DNA from: Psilocybe azurescens
Taxonomy: Eukaryota; Basidiomycota; Agaricomycetes; Agaricales; Agrocybaceae
Direction: 5' to 3'
NCBI GenBank assembly: GCA_023853785.1
Contig: JAJIRX010000549.1
Coordinates: 1 to 64,000 of the forward strand
Length of the DNA stretch: 64,000 bases
Shown here: positions 1-12,333 of the stretch, in pieces
Position numbering within the stretch: the first letter of the stretch is position 1
How the letters are laid out: every line of letters begins with the position of its first letter
The notes under the pieces: generated by a model
What the model was told of the DNA's origin: nothing
Databases searched by the model: none
The model's input: the letters and a program-made list of their open reading frames with translations, nothing else
Program-made: the position numbers and the translations under genes

Positions 1-3000
1 AACTTGCATGATATAATCAATGCGTGCCGGCAAATATTTGTTTGAAGAACCAGAATGGAGTATAGATGAATTACCGAGATGCTTCCAGGATGTCGAATAT
101 GTTATGCCACTAATTGCAATATGCGACAAGACAGTCGCATCCAACGGCTGGTCAAAGGATTTGATAAAACACGCCTCAAGTGCTTCCGGAAGAGGTGTTG
201 CTGAGTGCTTTTTCCGAGCCATAAAATCCTCCACCTGCTCTTCGTTATTGTGTACTTGGTCTCGTGAGAGGCTGAGAATATCAGTCACGAGAGTACTTCG
301 GACTTCTGGGTTGATGAGGCTTTTCAGCATGGGCTCACAGTTACGGATGACCTCTGGAGTTCCAACTCTATGAAAGAGATTTCGTAGGTTACTTGCTCGC
401 ATAAATGAACGTGAGATAGTTTCTTCATATTCACCTAGAACTTGTTAGTACAGTCATAAAGAATTAAAATTTAAGACCTACTTGGCTTATAATTCGTCGA
501 GATTCGTTGCAGCATGCCAATAACCCTTTCAAATGGAAAAGTCCACCATGAATGAACTGGACCATAGAATACAAGGTATTCATAGAGGTGAATGGCCATG
601 TGTTGATTTGGAACAAACTTGTACTCTGGGAACAGTGCCTTCAAGCCATGAAGGTACGCAAGAATGTGGTTGAGGTAAGTTTCTGCATGCGCAGCTGAGG
701 TGACTCGAGAGGTGGCAGTGACAACTGCAGAAACAAGGTGGAGGGTGATTTCAAGGATGCGGCAGCACCTCTCAGAACGGTTGTCGGTTCCATCAGAATT
801 GGACCAGAGGCGAGTCAAAGTAATAGGTAGGAGAGTCGTTCCAAGAACACGCCATTGGTCAGCCTTAAGCTTTCCATGACTGCTCAGACCAAGTTTGGCT
901 GGCAGGGATGTCAGCCATGACGGTCGAACCAGGTGTTGAATGTCGGAATGTATTTCCGCAGCCTCCTCCCGTGTGAGAACGTGCCCGCACTGGGTGCCTG
1001 ATGCCAAATGACCCTCCGGATCATAGTTGACTTCAGTTTTATACATTCGCTGGAAATATAAAACGTAAGGAAATGAGACAACAAGAAATGAAAGGAGACC
1101 TACCCAATAAAGAATGCCACGAGAATAATCTGCACGGTTTGGCTCCTTTGTCTTGCGTATATCGGTTGTGATCGGGTTACAGCCAAGCTCAATAGCTACC
1201 ACCTTCAAAACCGAGAGGTGCTGCGAAGAGAATCGCTTCTGCCATATCAACCTCCCTGCCTCTGTCCGAAGATCCCGACACATAGGATGCTCCAGCCAGC
1301 GGATAATCCGCCTCATTGATGCACATTCACCCTTACTCATCTGCTTCCATGCATCAGAGATTTTGACATTGAAAACGGGTGGTTCCTTCTCGGCTTTAGG
1401 AACTCGTAGCCCTAGAATGGTATCAAAGTGTTCGCGGATGAGGCCAAGGAAAAGGTTGTGCATTGCGTCTACAACAACAAAGCGCGATGGATCAAAATAA
1501 GGAAGTCGAAGGAGCTGCGACCAGCGAACGCCGGTGCTAGCGACAATTCCATCAGCTGTAGGATTTGAACCAGCCCTTCTGAATTGTTTGGCTGTTCGTC
1601 GACAGCTTTCGTTGGTTCTCCGATGCCAAGAGGCATAATCGAGATTCCCATATCCGTGCGTTTTGAGGTTACACTCGCAAATTGAGCAGAAATGAGTATG
1701 GGCACTCGACGCAAAGCCTGCTGTTTTCCGGGCAGCGGGCAAGTCACAGACAACACACACTATGGCGCATCGCACCAATCGCCCATCCGGATGACCATCA
1801 GTTCGACTGAAGCGGACACCAGGATTCCAGAACTTGAGGAAGTCGTCGACTAAGGGTTTGAGGAAGTGATTGATCGCAGACAAAGGAGGTTCATTTGGCC
1901 CAGGAATCACACCAGCGAGAAACATGTTCTCAGGCTTATAGCGAATATCAGGGGGTAGATTAAGGCAAACGAGGGTGACAAGACCAATTGAGACTTTCTT
2001 TCCTGCTTGTTTGTTGCCCAGCGGGTTGAAGAAATCGATCGACAGAGAGAAGACATAGCGTCCCTCACCATTCCCTACGCTGAAGTGAGTACCATCTGGT
2101 CCTTTGAATTTGCGGAGAACATCGCCGTCAAAGATGTCGCGCATTGTGCGGGCAACTCCTGGCGGGGTCTTAGACCTATCCCACGATTTGTCCATATCTG
2201 CTTCAACTCCAGGGCGTGAAAGAAGTCGCCCAAGCCAAGTGATGGGGTTGAAGTAGACGAAAGGTTTTATCGGCGTGTAGATTGTACGCTTCTCAACCAC
2301 TCGAGGACGTAGGAGCTGTTCATTGCACCGTCTGCCCATATGACGCGCTTTGCAGCGGGAAGGGTATATAGCGACGGGAGACCCATCTTTGTACTTCGCG
2401 GCGTACGTGGCTTGACATTTGTCATTGGGGCAGACCAGCGTAAATGACGGTGTCAGCCTCCAGATCGAGCGAGTTCTTAAATGACCGACAATCGGATGGA
2501 AAGTCGGATAGCACCTTTTGGTCGCGTGCAGACAAATCGGCGTTGGTTCGCATGAATGATAGTTGTACTAGGTATTGCAGCATTTCCATCAGGGCAGATG
2601 TGCCACTTCGACTGACGCTGAAAAGTGTCTGGAATACGATGGCGATGAAAATAGATAACTGGAGGATGGGATCGACGCAAGCAAGCAGCGGATTGAAGAA
2701 GCGGTCTATATGTTCGATATTAAATTCAGAATATCATGTATGTGATTGTGATCCGTCTTACCTGTAGAAAATTTGATACCAGGAGTTTCTGCCTCCTGCT
2801 GTGAATTCAATGTTTTCCTGTTCCTGACCCAGGATAGCTTTGCCTCCTCCAACCTTTCCGCAATATCGTCCACTTTGTCTGAGACTTGACGTTTCATGGC
2901 AGTAACGGGCACCGCCGTGTACACAACTTTGCTGAGATCGGTCTGGATGCGGACACACTCGGCATGGTGGTGCCTCAGTGGAAATGCATTTGTAAGTGGA

Positions 3001-3414
3001 ATTGTGCGTAGTTTCTCGAGTTCGACAGCTACGTCGGCAGCAAGAATATCCACAGCAGATTCGACCTCAGCAAGACGAGAAAGGAGGTTGCGAATAATTT
3101 GTTGACGGGAAGAATGTGGCTTGGAAGCCGACGACACCGAGGAATTTTCGTCATTGTCGCCTGGTTGCGACCAGAGTCGTTCACCTGGAGCCGACGATGG
3201 AGTGGGGATGGAATCGGAGACGGCCAGGGAGGCGAAATGTTGCCCGACTTTCTCGATTTCATCGTCAAGAACTTGCTTCGAATCTTCAGCAAGTTTGTTG
3301 GCAAAACGCCCGATCCTTGCGGAGATGGTTGTTGTAGGTGCGAATGTCCAGCTCTACTCCACCTTCAACAAGCCCGCATTGGCTAGTGGAGCATGTGCAC
3401 GTTCGAGTGGGCAT
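1..3414 (-). CDS. Plavaka/CACTA-type (Tnp2-like) transposase, C-terminus cut by window edge
   Basis: Transposase of the Plavaka group of CACTA-like DNA transposons, abundant in mushroom genomes. The start at 3414 is followed by a Cys-rich N-terminus (MPTRTCTCSTSQCG). Spliced exons are about 3414-2762, 2705-1104, 1049-482 and 434 to beyond base 1; the introns are 56, 54 and 47 nt with GT-AG ends. Family landmarks in order are FNPLLACVDPILQ, LSARDQKVLSDFP, a CPNDKC...YPSRC metal-binding pair, CDLPAARKTAGFA, DAMHNLFLGLI, FPFERVIGMLQR and TSWKHLGNSSILH. The acidic residues in the CDLPA, DAMHN and FPFER blocks are candidates for the DDE triad. Two single-base shifts break the frame, near 3298 (TTTT run, minus strand) and 2436 (between the LEADTVIYA and VCPND blocks). 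The copy is therefore decayed or mis-called. The family call is secure; activity is doubtful. Confidence 0.88.
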
Positions 3415-3520
3415 TTCCTATAGTTATATCGTCAGTCAGAAAACATCTAACAGTCTGAGAGTGATCGAGTGACTGACGAGAAACCGAGTCAGCTAGAAAG
3501 CGCGTTTATGGAACAAGAAC

Positions 3521-4266
3521 GTGTTCTGGGCACCCAGAACACAGGGGACGGCGAGAAAGACGGGAAGTATGTTCGGGTTCTGTGGTCTCTTAAAGTAAGC
3601 ACCGTCGACTTAGGGAGAACAATAACGCACTTACCATGGTGACCTTGTCGCACTCATTCACTCAACAAGTAGGCACAAAAGAAAACCTGGACACCCAGGT
3701 TTCCATTAGAGCGTTGCAAAGGCAACGCAGAGTACAACGCTGTTCTGGGCACCCAGAACAACATTGAGTAAGATTGGGTTAGAGAGAGCGGATTAGAGCG
3801 GGTTTCGATAAGCGCTTCTATTTGGCTTGAAGCCCGTAATCAAACAATTACGCAAACAGTCACGTTTATTTGGCTTCAAGCCCCGCAACCAAACAATCAC
3901 ACGCTCTACGATGACACGCGCTCTCATCATCTCTTAAACGTCCACAATCCTTTCGAGTGTCCTGGGTGTCCAGGACACTATGCAACATCTCTTCAACTCG
4001 AGAACAACCTTCCTCGGAGTGTCCTGGGTGTCCAGGACACGCTATTTCAGACGATCTTAGCCTGGTTCGTATTGTTGACATTCTGGTAGTCAACACACTC
4101 TTCGATTGGTTGCTAGTTATACACTAGGTATGCACTCTTTCCCCAACCTATTGTCACCACCTAACTGTCTCTCTTCTGCTCGAACTCAGGCCTACTCAGA
4201 GTGTTCTGGGTGCCCAGGACACTCTGCCTTAGTTCACTGACGTTGTGCTGTGGGTGTCCAGAGCAC
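3521..4266. repeat. Array of near-palindromic subterminal repeats (seven copies)
   Basis: Copies lie at 3521-3542, 3683-3702, 3741-3760, 3957-3978, 4019-4040, 4201-4222 and 4245-4266. Each has two 8-10 bp arms, typically GTGTTCTGGG and CCCAGAACAC, around a 2-4 base centre; variants have GTGTCC or GTGCTG arms. The array lies directly upstream of the transposase start. That is the position expected for transposase-binding subterminal repeats, although binding is inferred. The rest of 3415-4540 shows no convincing gene. Confidence 0.8.
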
Positions 4267-4539
4267 GACATCACTGCTCGACCACCCAGCACTCATGCTT
4301 ATCGCTGCACCTTTCTGATGTACCCTATACGCCCGTATACTAGGTGCTCAGGTTTTGCTTCTTACGGTATGTACTGTCATATATCAACTATAAACGCGGA
4401 TAGACACTTCTCAAGGAAAACGTATTCGATAGCTATGTACGCCCAAGCATCACTACTCTTTGAACGCTGAAGCCACCTTGAACATCCTTGAAAGTTAGTG
4501 ACGATACAATGGTGTTGTATTTGAACTCACCCTTTTCAT

Positions 4540-5268
4540 TTTCTTTGCAGTCCTTGCGCGACGGGCTGCCTCTGAGGTGTACTTGAGATGGAGCTTCAGC
4601 ATATCATGCACGGGCCAGTGTTTATTATAGTCGTCTAAGACCCGGTACTCCTTTTAACTTTGTCGCAGATTTCCTTAACAAGTTTTTATTCTGTTTACTA
4701 TAGCTTTTCGATAGATCCAGGTGCTTTTTCTTGGCTTGGTCGTGTACCAAATTCTTGTGGAATTCATCGGTAAGTTACAAGGCATATGATCAAAATAAGC
4801 ACTCACCACCACCGCTTCATAAGTTCTTTCACTCCAGGCCAGCTCCTCTTGCAAATTATAGCCCCCTGACCCAGGACGCCCAGCCTCTCCCTTAGGCTTG
4901 GGAATTAATTTAACAAGTTCGCTCCCAGATTCAAGTTCGTCTTCTTCATCTTCCTCATCTCCAGACTGAGAATCGGAGGAGTCGACGTTCATATCCTCGT
5001 TAAATGCAACACGCTTAGGTGTAGGAGCCCTTCTCTGCGTTGTACTATGCTGAATGGTTTCTGGAGTTTTAGATCGTCTCTGTGCCGATAAGTATGCGAT
5101 ATCTGGGATTGTAGAGCTCTCTCGAGTGGCCGATCGCTTCCCTGGCTTGACGATAAGGGAGGAAAACTCCATTCTTCGTGCGATCTTTGGCAGGTGAGGA
5201 AATGTCCTGGGCGAGAAGACGATCCTGCGAGTGATGAGCGGCTTGTGTCGTGTGATGTGTGCATCCAT
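4540..5268 (-). pseudogene. Conserved agaric hypothetical protein, frame-broken
   Basis: The reading frame starts at 5268 with a basic N-terminus, then an acidic stretch (SQSGDEEDEEDELESGSE) and the block KPKGEAGRPGSGGYNLQEELAW. After a probable intron (donor GTGAGT near 4805) come the blocks HLDLSKSYSKQ, LVKEICDKVK and YNKHWPVHDMLKLHLKYTS, which lie in different frames. At least two one-base shifts are needed to join them. The last exon ends at a GTGAGT donor near 4540, so the gene may once have been longer. The block order resembles a multi-copy family in mushroom genomes, often near transposons, whose function I do not know. Possible transposon cargo. Confidence 0.5.
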
Positions 5269-5702
5269 GGTATGTGGTTTGAGTTGTGTATCGCTTGATC
5301 CATCTCATTTATATTCCTAGGCATACTCGTTACTTTGTTCTACCCTCGTTACCTTGTAATTTTCAAACAGCCTCGTAAGCATATATTCGCTATTGTTCTT
5401 TCGTCTATAGTGACTCCATATATCGTTCCCAAATGGGGTAGGTATCCAAGCGGGTCAAGCGGGGTGGAGCAGTCTGCTCAACATTGTCGTCATGGACATC
5501 AAGACAATTAGCGTTACATTCACAATAAGCGCTCCTCGCATAAGTATGTTGCCCATTGGCCAAAGTTTATTCACCATCGCTCTCATTACCAGTACTACTC
5601 ATGCTTATCACTCTTTTGCTCAAAGGCTTCAAGCACTTTGTGAAGGCCCCACGTAACAATGTGAGTAAAAATCTCTTCTCTTCTAATGTTATTTAACCAA
5701 GT
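5269..5702. other. Intergenic, no gene seen
   Basis: Spacer between the broken minus-strand gene and the WD40 gene. It holds no conserved reading frame and may contain both promoters. Confidence 0.5.
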
Positions 5703-7416
5703 ATGCAGGTTTATACGAAATATGCACGGTTTTCAGGTCTTAAAGGGCCTGTGAACTGCTTATCATTCAGTCATGATGGAGCGCTGCTAGCCAGCGGTGG
5801 TAAGATGCCCTCGTGTTGTATCGTGTTACTGCATACAGGCTAATGCAAAATTTATAGGTGATGATGAAACGGTTCGTATTTGGGATGTTTCGACTAGAAA
5901 ATGCAAAGAAGTCCTTGAGGACCCTGGTCAACGATGGGGCCAGATTACCTGTTTGGTCTGGCTAGGGGTAAAGTCAAGGAAGATTTGCAACACCTAGCTT
6001 TCGAACTGGGCGTGGTTTTCTTATCATCTTCTGCCAGAACCGTACGAATGTAAGCATTTAGCATCTACACTTGGGAAAATATACTAACTCCAAACAAAGA
6101 CTGCGATGGTTGAGATTGCCACTACACGGGTATTTGCTCCTAGTGATCCTGTTGAAGCAGTAGACTATGATATTCAAACATCACGTTTGGCTATCAGTAG
6201 TCACCATGGCAATGTTACCTTGTACGAAGTCGGAAGAAACGGTGAGATCTTTTTCTGTAGACAATGTGGCAGTGACTTATGATGACATAGGGACAATGTT
6301 ACAGCTGTGGACCTCCAATGTGGAGAGTGATGGAAATACTTACATAGCTAGCTCTGTCCGTTTTTATGACTCGGGCCGTAAGCTTTTAATTTTGTCCTGG
6401 AAACTGGGGAAATGTAAGATGATACTTTAATTAATAAGATATTTGTATTCATTATTCTTTCAACTTTGGCAGGATTTGTCGAGATGTTGAATCTGGGAGG
6501 GAGGACTGGCGGAAGGTCTTGAAGTCTGGAGTGTGAGTATGATTGTTTGATATCATACGTCAACACTGACCTCGTATGAAGTGGCCATGCTGGCATTAGC
6601 CTAGATGGGCAATTACTTCTTATAGAGAACCTTGCAAAAGGGTTTGATCTATACCATTTACCACGCTCATCACCTTCACATAGCTTTCCCATTTTCACAA
6701 AGAAACGATGCATCAAAGATGGTGTTTTTGCTGAAGGATCGTCAGTTGTGGTCTGTGGAAGTGATCACGGCAAAATATACACATTTTCTTTGTCCTCTCC
6801 TGAACCGAAACAGATATTAAAGCAAGCTGGTAAAAATACAGAAATACAGACCATATGCGTAAGTGCAAATGTTTTATCCAAAGCCTGGTATTGACCTGTA
6901 TTAGACAACATCCACCAAAGACTGTCATCTCATAGCCAGTGGTGCTTCCCTTGAATGCTCTGATATTGTGATATGGGAAAAACCAGTAAGCTCACTTCTT
7001 ACTGTCAAGAACTATGCTTACGTTCAACAGTCCATGCGTTCCAGAAAACAGGCACAGAATAATGTATACCATCAAGTGATCATTATGGTCCTGAATTTCC
7101 TTGCCACCTTTATCATTGCATATTGGTCTTCAGGAATCTGGTTACCGTATTCACTAAAGGTTTGTATGCACAAAATTACTCTGTTATTCTTGCTAATTTA
7201 TGGGATAAGATGGCACAAAGTGCCTTAAGCACTATGAATGCCACAATGAATCGGGGTTTTGAACCACAAGTTCATACCAGTGATGCCAGATATTCAACCT
7301 GGGATCCAAATGATATACGAGTTCATGTTGGTATGATTGTCCAGGATGATGATGATGATGAGTTGTGGAATGATCAAGCAGAGTGGAATCGTTGGAATAG
7401 TTTGGATACACTTTGA
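5703..7416 (+). pseudogene. WD40-repeat protein of an agaric multi-copy family, degenerate
   Basis: The start at 5703 opens a first WD40 blade (GPVNCLSFSHDGALLASGG), split by a 58-nt intron (5800-5857) and continuing DDETVRIWDVSTRKC and RWGQITCLVW. Later blocks are VKEDLQHLAF, ATTRVFAPSDPVEAVDYD, SRLAISSHHGNVTLYEVG, SFPIFTKKR, GVFAEGSSVVVCGSDHGK and CHLIASGASLECSDIVIWEKP. A hydrophobic segment follows at about 7075-7165, and the tail ends at an acidic DDDDDELW. Single-base shifts occur near 5970 and 6003, with stops in the 6240-6400 section, so the copy is probably dead. WD40 blades normally build a protein-interaction propeller; the hydrophobic C-terminus suggests that the ancestor was membrane-anchored. 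The exact role is unknown. Confidence 0.65.
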
Positions 7417-7860
7417 ATAGTTTGGATACGCTTTGAATATCAATTATTTGAATTAAATGTAAATAATTTTTTTGAGGTTGCTAATTTAAATACTATCTGA
7501 CTCCATCTGATTCTATAATGCCCTCTGGTACTGAACTGTACTCCTTATTTCTCTTTGTCGACAACAAAGAGAAATAAAGGAGAATGCATATTAAGAGATT
7601 CCGTGAGTGTGTTTGTGCTTGCATGACAACGCTTTGATCAAGTGACCTAACTTGGTCAACATTGTCTAATCAACCCGCTCTAACCCGCTCTAACCCACTC
7701 TCTCTAACCCGCTCTCACTCAATGTTGTTCTGGGTGCCCAGAACAGTATTGTAATATGTGTTCTTATTTGAATTATCATCTCTTTGCATTGAAACTTGGT
7801 GATTGCATTGATATAACTTAAAGAGAGCTACTATGTAACCGCCAGGGCCTTTCAGAACAT
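7417..7860. other. Spacer with subterminal repeat and CCGCTCTAAC tandem motif
   Basis: No gene is seen. A ~45-bp motif at about 7601-7650 (ATTCCGTGAGTGTG ... GCTTTGATCAAGTG) recurs at about 12552-12600 and 12613-12660 in the same orientation. At 7673-7720 the unit CCGCTCTAAC is repeated imperfectly four times. A near-palindrome sits at 7726-7745. Confidence 0.6.
7726..7745. repeat. Near-palindromic subterminal repeat
   Basis: Arms TGTTCTGGG and CCCAGAACA flank a two-base centre. The flanking 75 bases match 3735-3800 in inverted orientation, which ties this site to the Plavaka-type block. Confidence 0.75.
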
Positions 7861-8448
7861 CCTACTGGTCACCATCTGCGAAAATGGAACATTGTCGGTG
7901 CATCTCCAATCGAATCTTGCTCAACTTCTGCAAGAAACCTGGACCATAGGCATGATAAGTCTTCAAAAATGTAGTATTATGCTGGTACTTACTTTTTAAC
8001 CACATACGCAACTCGTTTCGCATCCTTACCTCTCATATCAACAGGATATAGAGGATTACGCTCTCCGATGCGCAGGACATAGAGATCTCCTCTCCACTGC
8101 ACCCCCAACTTTCTGAGTGCTTCGTTCTTCTTCAGTCCAATCAACTGCTTTTGCACGATATCTGAAAGGAATGGGATTGGCTACCTTCCAAGAGAGTAAC
8201 AGTGAAGTTGTAGATCTTGGCATTTGCAACTTGATCTTTGAAAATCTGATGTGTTTGTCAAAGCAATGTAGTCCTATTATCATCCCGAGCAATAAAGGGA
8301 GAGAAAAATGGCTTTGCAATGTCATGACGGAAAAGACGACCGGTATAGGCATAATGTTTTGCCTAATAACTGTAAGTAGTATGACAGTATGATACTCCAT
8401 CATCGTACTCACTTTCGGAGACAGGTGAATAGGCTTCTTATGTGGCAT
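7860..8448 (-). pseudogene. Unrecognised conserved-looking gene remnant
   Basis: From a start at 8448 (MPHKKPIHLSPK) a GTGAGT...CAG intron leads to blocks YAYTGRLFRHDIAKPFFSP, FKDQVANAKIYNFTVTLLEG, DIVQKQLIGLKKNEALRKL and WRGDLYVLRIGERNPLYPVD, then a GTAAGT donor near 7996. The blocks fall in different frames, so several shifts or stops separate them. The chemistry looks protein-like, but I recognise no domain. It lies inside the transposon block and may be cargo. Confidence 0.4.
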
Positions 8449-8570
8449 GGCAGATTACTATTGGAGGGAGTAGTGTTAAGAGTTGTTGGAGCTTTGAGTT
8501 TTCGATCTCTTAAAAGTATTGGATTGGTCGTGAGCCGGTATTCAAGTGAAATAAATTTATTGCAAGCCAC

Positions 8571-8881
8571 TCAACAATAAAGTTGCCATAGTAGAGGCCT
8601 ACGGCAGAGGCCCCTGTTCGAATAAGAATTAGAGAATACTACCGGTGAATAGAGTTGATTAGCTATTGTAAATGTGCAATTGAATCCAGTTCATACCGAT
8701 GACGAGTTTACTCCAATAGTTTCAACGTGTCTAAGCCATATCGGACTTAACAATTAGCAAAACTCCAAACATTGAGCACAGAGGATAGATACTACCGGAA
8801 CTTAGCTATTGTAGATGTGCATTTTCGAGGTTCATGTATTGGACTGTTTACGAGCTGCTCAACAATACAGTTGCCATAGTA
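8571..8881. repeat. Pair of diverged direct repeats
   Basis: The motif TCAACAATA-AGTTGCCATAG occurs at 8571-8590 and 8859-8880. A second motif (ACTACCGG ... TTAGCTATTGTA) occurs near 8638-8685 and 8791-8835. These suggest an old local duplication within a stretch that has no gene. Confidence 0.5.
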
Positions 8882-8988
8882 CTTGAGCTAGTAGAGTCAG
8901 ATAATTCAGTGAATGGAGCAAAGTGGAGTTCAGTAATGGTACCTGTGCATTTTGAAGCGGACTAAATCACTGATAAGTAAATATCCGC

Positions 8989-11900
8989 ATGGGCATCGCA
9001 TTCACTCCCGGCCACAATAGCCGGACAACTTTCAATAAATTCATTGACCTAGAGTCGCCAACCCCCACCAGCGACTCCAACATGTTCAGCCTATTCAACT
9101 TCAATACGCAACCTCAACCTCAACCTCAACCCAATGCAGACGTTCCAATGGACGATTTTGACGCAGTGCGTATTTTATTTATTAACTGTAAAGTTGTTAT
9201 TTTGAGTTAATTGATCTGCAGAATCGGCCTGGTGCCGTGCCACAACGCTCCAAACTTATACCCGTGACCAGCCATCCTTTAGAGCCAGCTCAAGGAACCA
9301 TTCTCCCTGCCGTGAATCCAGTAACAATGGAACCCTCCAGTACCGGAACAAGCCAGGCTATCCCAGGCATATTTCCACCTGGACAACCTGTGGAAACTGC
9401 CATGGCCGTCGATACAGCCACCAACCCAAACCAGTCTATGCCGGATCAAGAGCTGCCCATCACCCCACGGAGCGAGCAACAACACATCTCATATCATCCA
9501 AATGATATGAACCTTGGCGAAACGCGAGGTCAAGTAGATCCTCTACTAGGCAACAAAGCCATTTTGCAAACCTCCAATATACACCCGCTGCTTCCTCAAC
9601 AGCAATTCGCCAATGACCCTCACAGAAACATTGAGCCAACAAGTGAACACATACCTCAGTCATCGACTCAGTCGCTGGTGCCGAAGCCGTTCACGTTGAA
9701 GCCGTTCACGTTGAAGCCGTTTGCATTCACATTAAAACCGACACCAACTAAGCATCAGATATCGATCGGAAGGCGAAAAGGGCCTGGGCAAGAAGATTCA
9801 GCGGACACGTTGGTCAAGCGGCGCAACGACGAACCTAGAGTTTATTTACAAAACACGGAAAAAGACACAGAATGTGTAAGTTAACCGTTCCTGCTGTTAG
9901 ATTAACAAGGCTCACCTCATAATAGATCAAAACACGGGTCATCGAGCAAAGTGATTTTACCACAAGACAGATGCTGGACATGAAGGACAAGGAAATTCAC
10001 TGGATGAAGGAGAAAGTGAGTAATCGAACTGCTGCCCGATGAGTATATCAGACTTACCATATAACAGATGGACAAACATCAGGACAGCTTCAACGAAGTC
10101 TTGGAGCGGTTATTGGCCTTGGAGCAGTCAAACAAAGAGCATGCTGCTAAGTTGGAAGCGACAGAAGCGCAGCTCAAAAAGAAACGCAAAGAACACAGGA
10201 AGATAGAAGAGAAGCGATTTCACGAACGTCAGGTAAACCAGGAGAGTGCCGACAGGTTGAAAGCGACAGAAGCACAGTTCGAGAGGGAACGTCTGGAACG
10301 GCAGGAGTTCGAGGAGAAGCGAAATCGCGAATATAATGAGAAGCTGTGTGTATTTGAAAGGGAACGGAGACAGCTTGAAGAACATGCACGCGCTGCTGTA
10401 AATGCACCATCGGGTATTTAAGACTTCATATTCCAAAATATTTAAAACACAAACTTACGTTGACCAATCTAGGGTTACCATTCCCCACTCCTACTACGGA
10501 GGGTGTCGTCCCGTCAACCAGCGGGCAACTTCCTCAGGTATCCAGCCATAGTCATCAGGAAGGAGGCGATGTAGATATGGACGATCATCCACAAGGTCAG
10601 CCTCCTGCTCCAATAGAGCGCGCGACCACGGTACCACAAGTCATATCCGCCACAGCGGCACCGCAAGTCACACTTACTCCCACTCCAATGTTCGACATGC
10701 ATAATACTGCCTCCAGTAGCAGACAGTCTCATCTAGCATCCGAAGAGGGTCGGCAAGGAGACGACGACGCAATGATGGGTGAAAATCCGCAAAGCCCTTC
10801 CAAAGACAAGGGCAAGGCTCGCGCTCCTGTTGCTGATGAAAGCTCGGGGAAGAGTTCGACCATGTCGTATCCGACGACGACAACAACGAGGTAAGTCATC
10901 CTGTTCCTGAGTTTATAGTCATGCTGACGCATTGAAAGGACGATGAAGGGTTTCCTCACCATGTCCCACCTCCGTATAAATTCAAAAGCGTCCACGGGCG
11001 GGGCAGGCCCCGGCTGAAAGCTGTCTATGGTGACAATGAGCCTGCAGCACCGTCTACCTCCAACAGTCCAGAACAACAAATTACTCGCGGCAATATTGAC
11101 GTTGCGCAAGTCGAGGAAATCACAAAAACAGTTCTTTCGGTCTTGGCGACCACGGGTGCGTTGCCAAGTGCACCAAGGATACCAGCCAGAAGACAGAAAC
11201 ACGCTTCAGCACTGGTGAAACAACCGGCTACGAAAGCCTCTAACACTCCATCTAAGATAATCGGGGTAAGTTCATGGCACATTCAAATCTTAATGTGGGC
11301 TAACCCACCATGCGTATCTACCTAGAAAGCAGTTCGGCTCCACATGAATTCACTTATTGGAATCAAGAAGGATGACCAGATCCTAGGCGTCAAACCGCCT
11401 CTTCTGAATGTCGTCGAAAAATTCGCAATTGATGAAAATCCGGTCAGCCGTCCAAGCCTAGCTCCGCTGAATTTCTGCTTTGAAGTTAAACACAATCATC
11501 CATGGAACGAGGAGTTGATCAACCAGTTCATGCAGTCCTTCTTGTTGAAACATAGCTTTCAGTCCGAGGACCAGCCAGTCGCTTATGCTGCCGTTAAACA
11601 ACGTTTCACGATCCTCAAGGCGCTTGTAAAGGACGCGAAGCCGAAAGAGGGAGAAGATGAAGTGCAGACTCGCGAACGGGTGGAAAAAATCAAAAAAGCA
11701 AGAAGGCGAGGTCGCGCCCGGGACACACGACGCCGTGGGGTGGGTTTGTTTCTCGATTTTCTACGTTTTGGGAGATTTATGCAATTCTAGTTGTCGAGTA
11801 ACCGACTCGAAACCGCCAACGACAATCGAAAGGGAGGAGCGGATCCTGCTTGGGAGTTTCTGTACCAAGTAGCACACATGCTGACCGCTGGAGGGCATGT

Positions 11901-12216
11901 CTTCTGACGAGAGTGGACCTGAAGAACGCAAATTCACAATCAGGATCCGACAGTGGCGCAGCGCTGCATTGATTCCATACCTGACAATCATCGACCGTGA
12001 TATGAACAAGAGGACTGGGCTGGGCAACCCTGTGCCAGGGAACCCGGCTAGGCAGCGTGTAAGGATGGGGGATCATTAGCCGCTCGAGGGCGATTCCAGG
12101 ATTGCCGGAGAACTTCTACGACGCTGACTTGGTACGCTGGCCTGAGCGAGAGCACTAAAATTGACCTCCAACCAAAACCCGCTATAGCTCTACCAGCAAT
12201 CATGACGGACAATTAG
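8989..12216 (+). pseudogene. Multi-exon agaric transposon-associated hypothetical protein, frame-broken
   Basis: Exons with good GT-AG ends are 8989-9165, 9222-9875, 9926-10015, 10068-10413, 10473-10890, 10939-11265 and 11326 to about 11740, then further coding from about 11792 to the stop at 12216. The N-terminus is low complexity (QPQPQPQP), a coiled-coil rich in Glu/Lys/Arg follows in exon 4, and the C-terminal part carries RLHMNSLIGIKKDDQILG, HPWNEELINQFMQSFL, GGADPAWEFLYQVAHML, MSSDESG, QWRS and IPGLPENFYDADWYAGLS. That C-terminal block order resembles a multi-copy agaric family of unknown function. One-base shifts fall near 10847 (GGGG run), 11896, 12078 and 12112. It is flanked by the palindromic repeats, so it is a candidate accessory gene of the element. 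Confidence 0.6.
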
Positions 12217-12333
12217 ATAGCGACAATAAGCAAAGAAATTTGTATATACCTAGAGAATATTTGAATCGTTGATCGACTATGATAGCGAAAACAAAAAGTA
12301 AACGCCATAGACAGCATGGACAACCTCAGCGTG

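Noticed and set aside
1153..1500. Plus-strand open frame opposite the transposase
   Set aside because: It is the antisense shadow of the transposase, has no start context and no family features.
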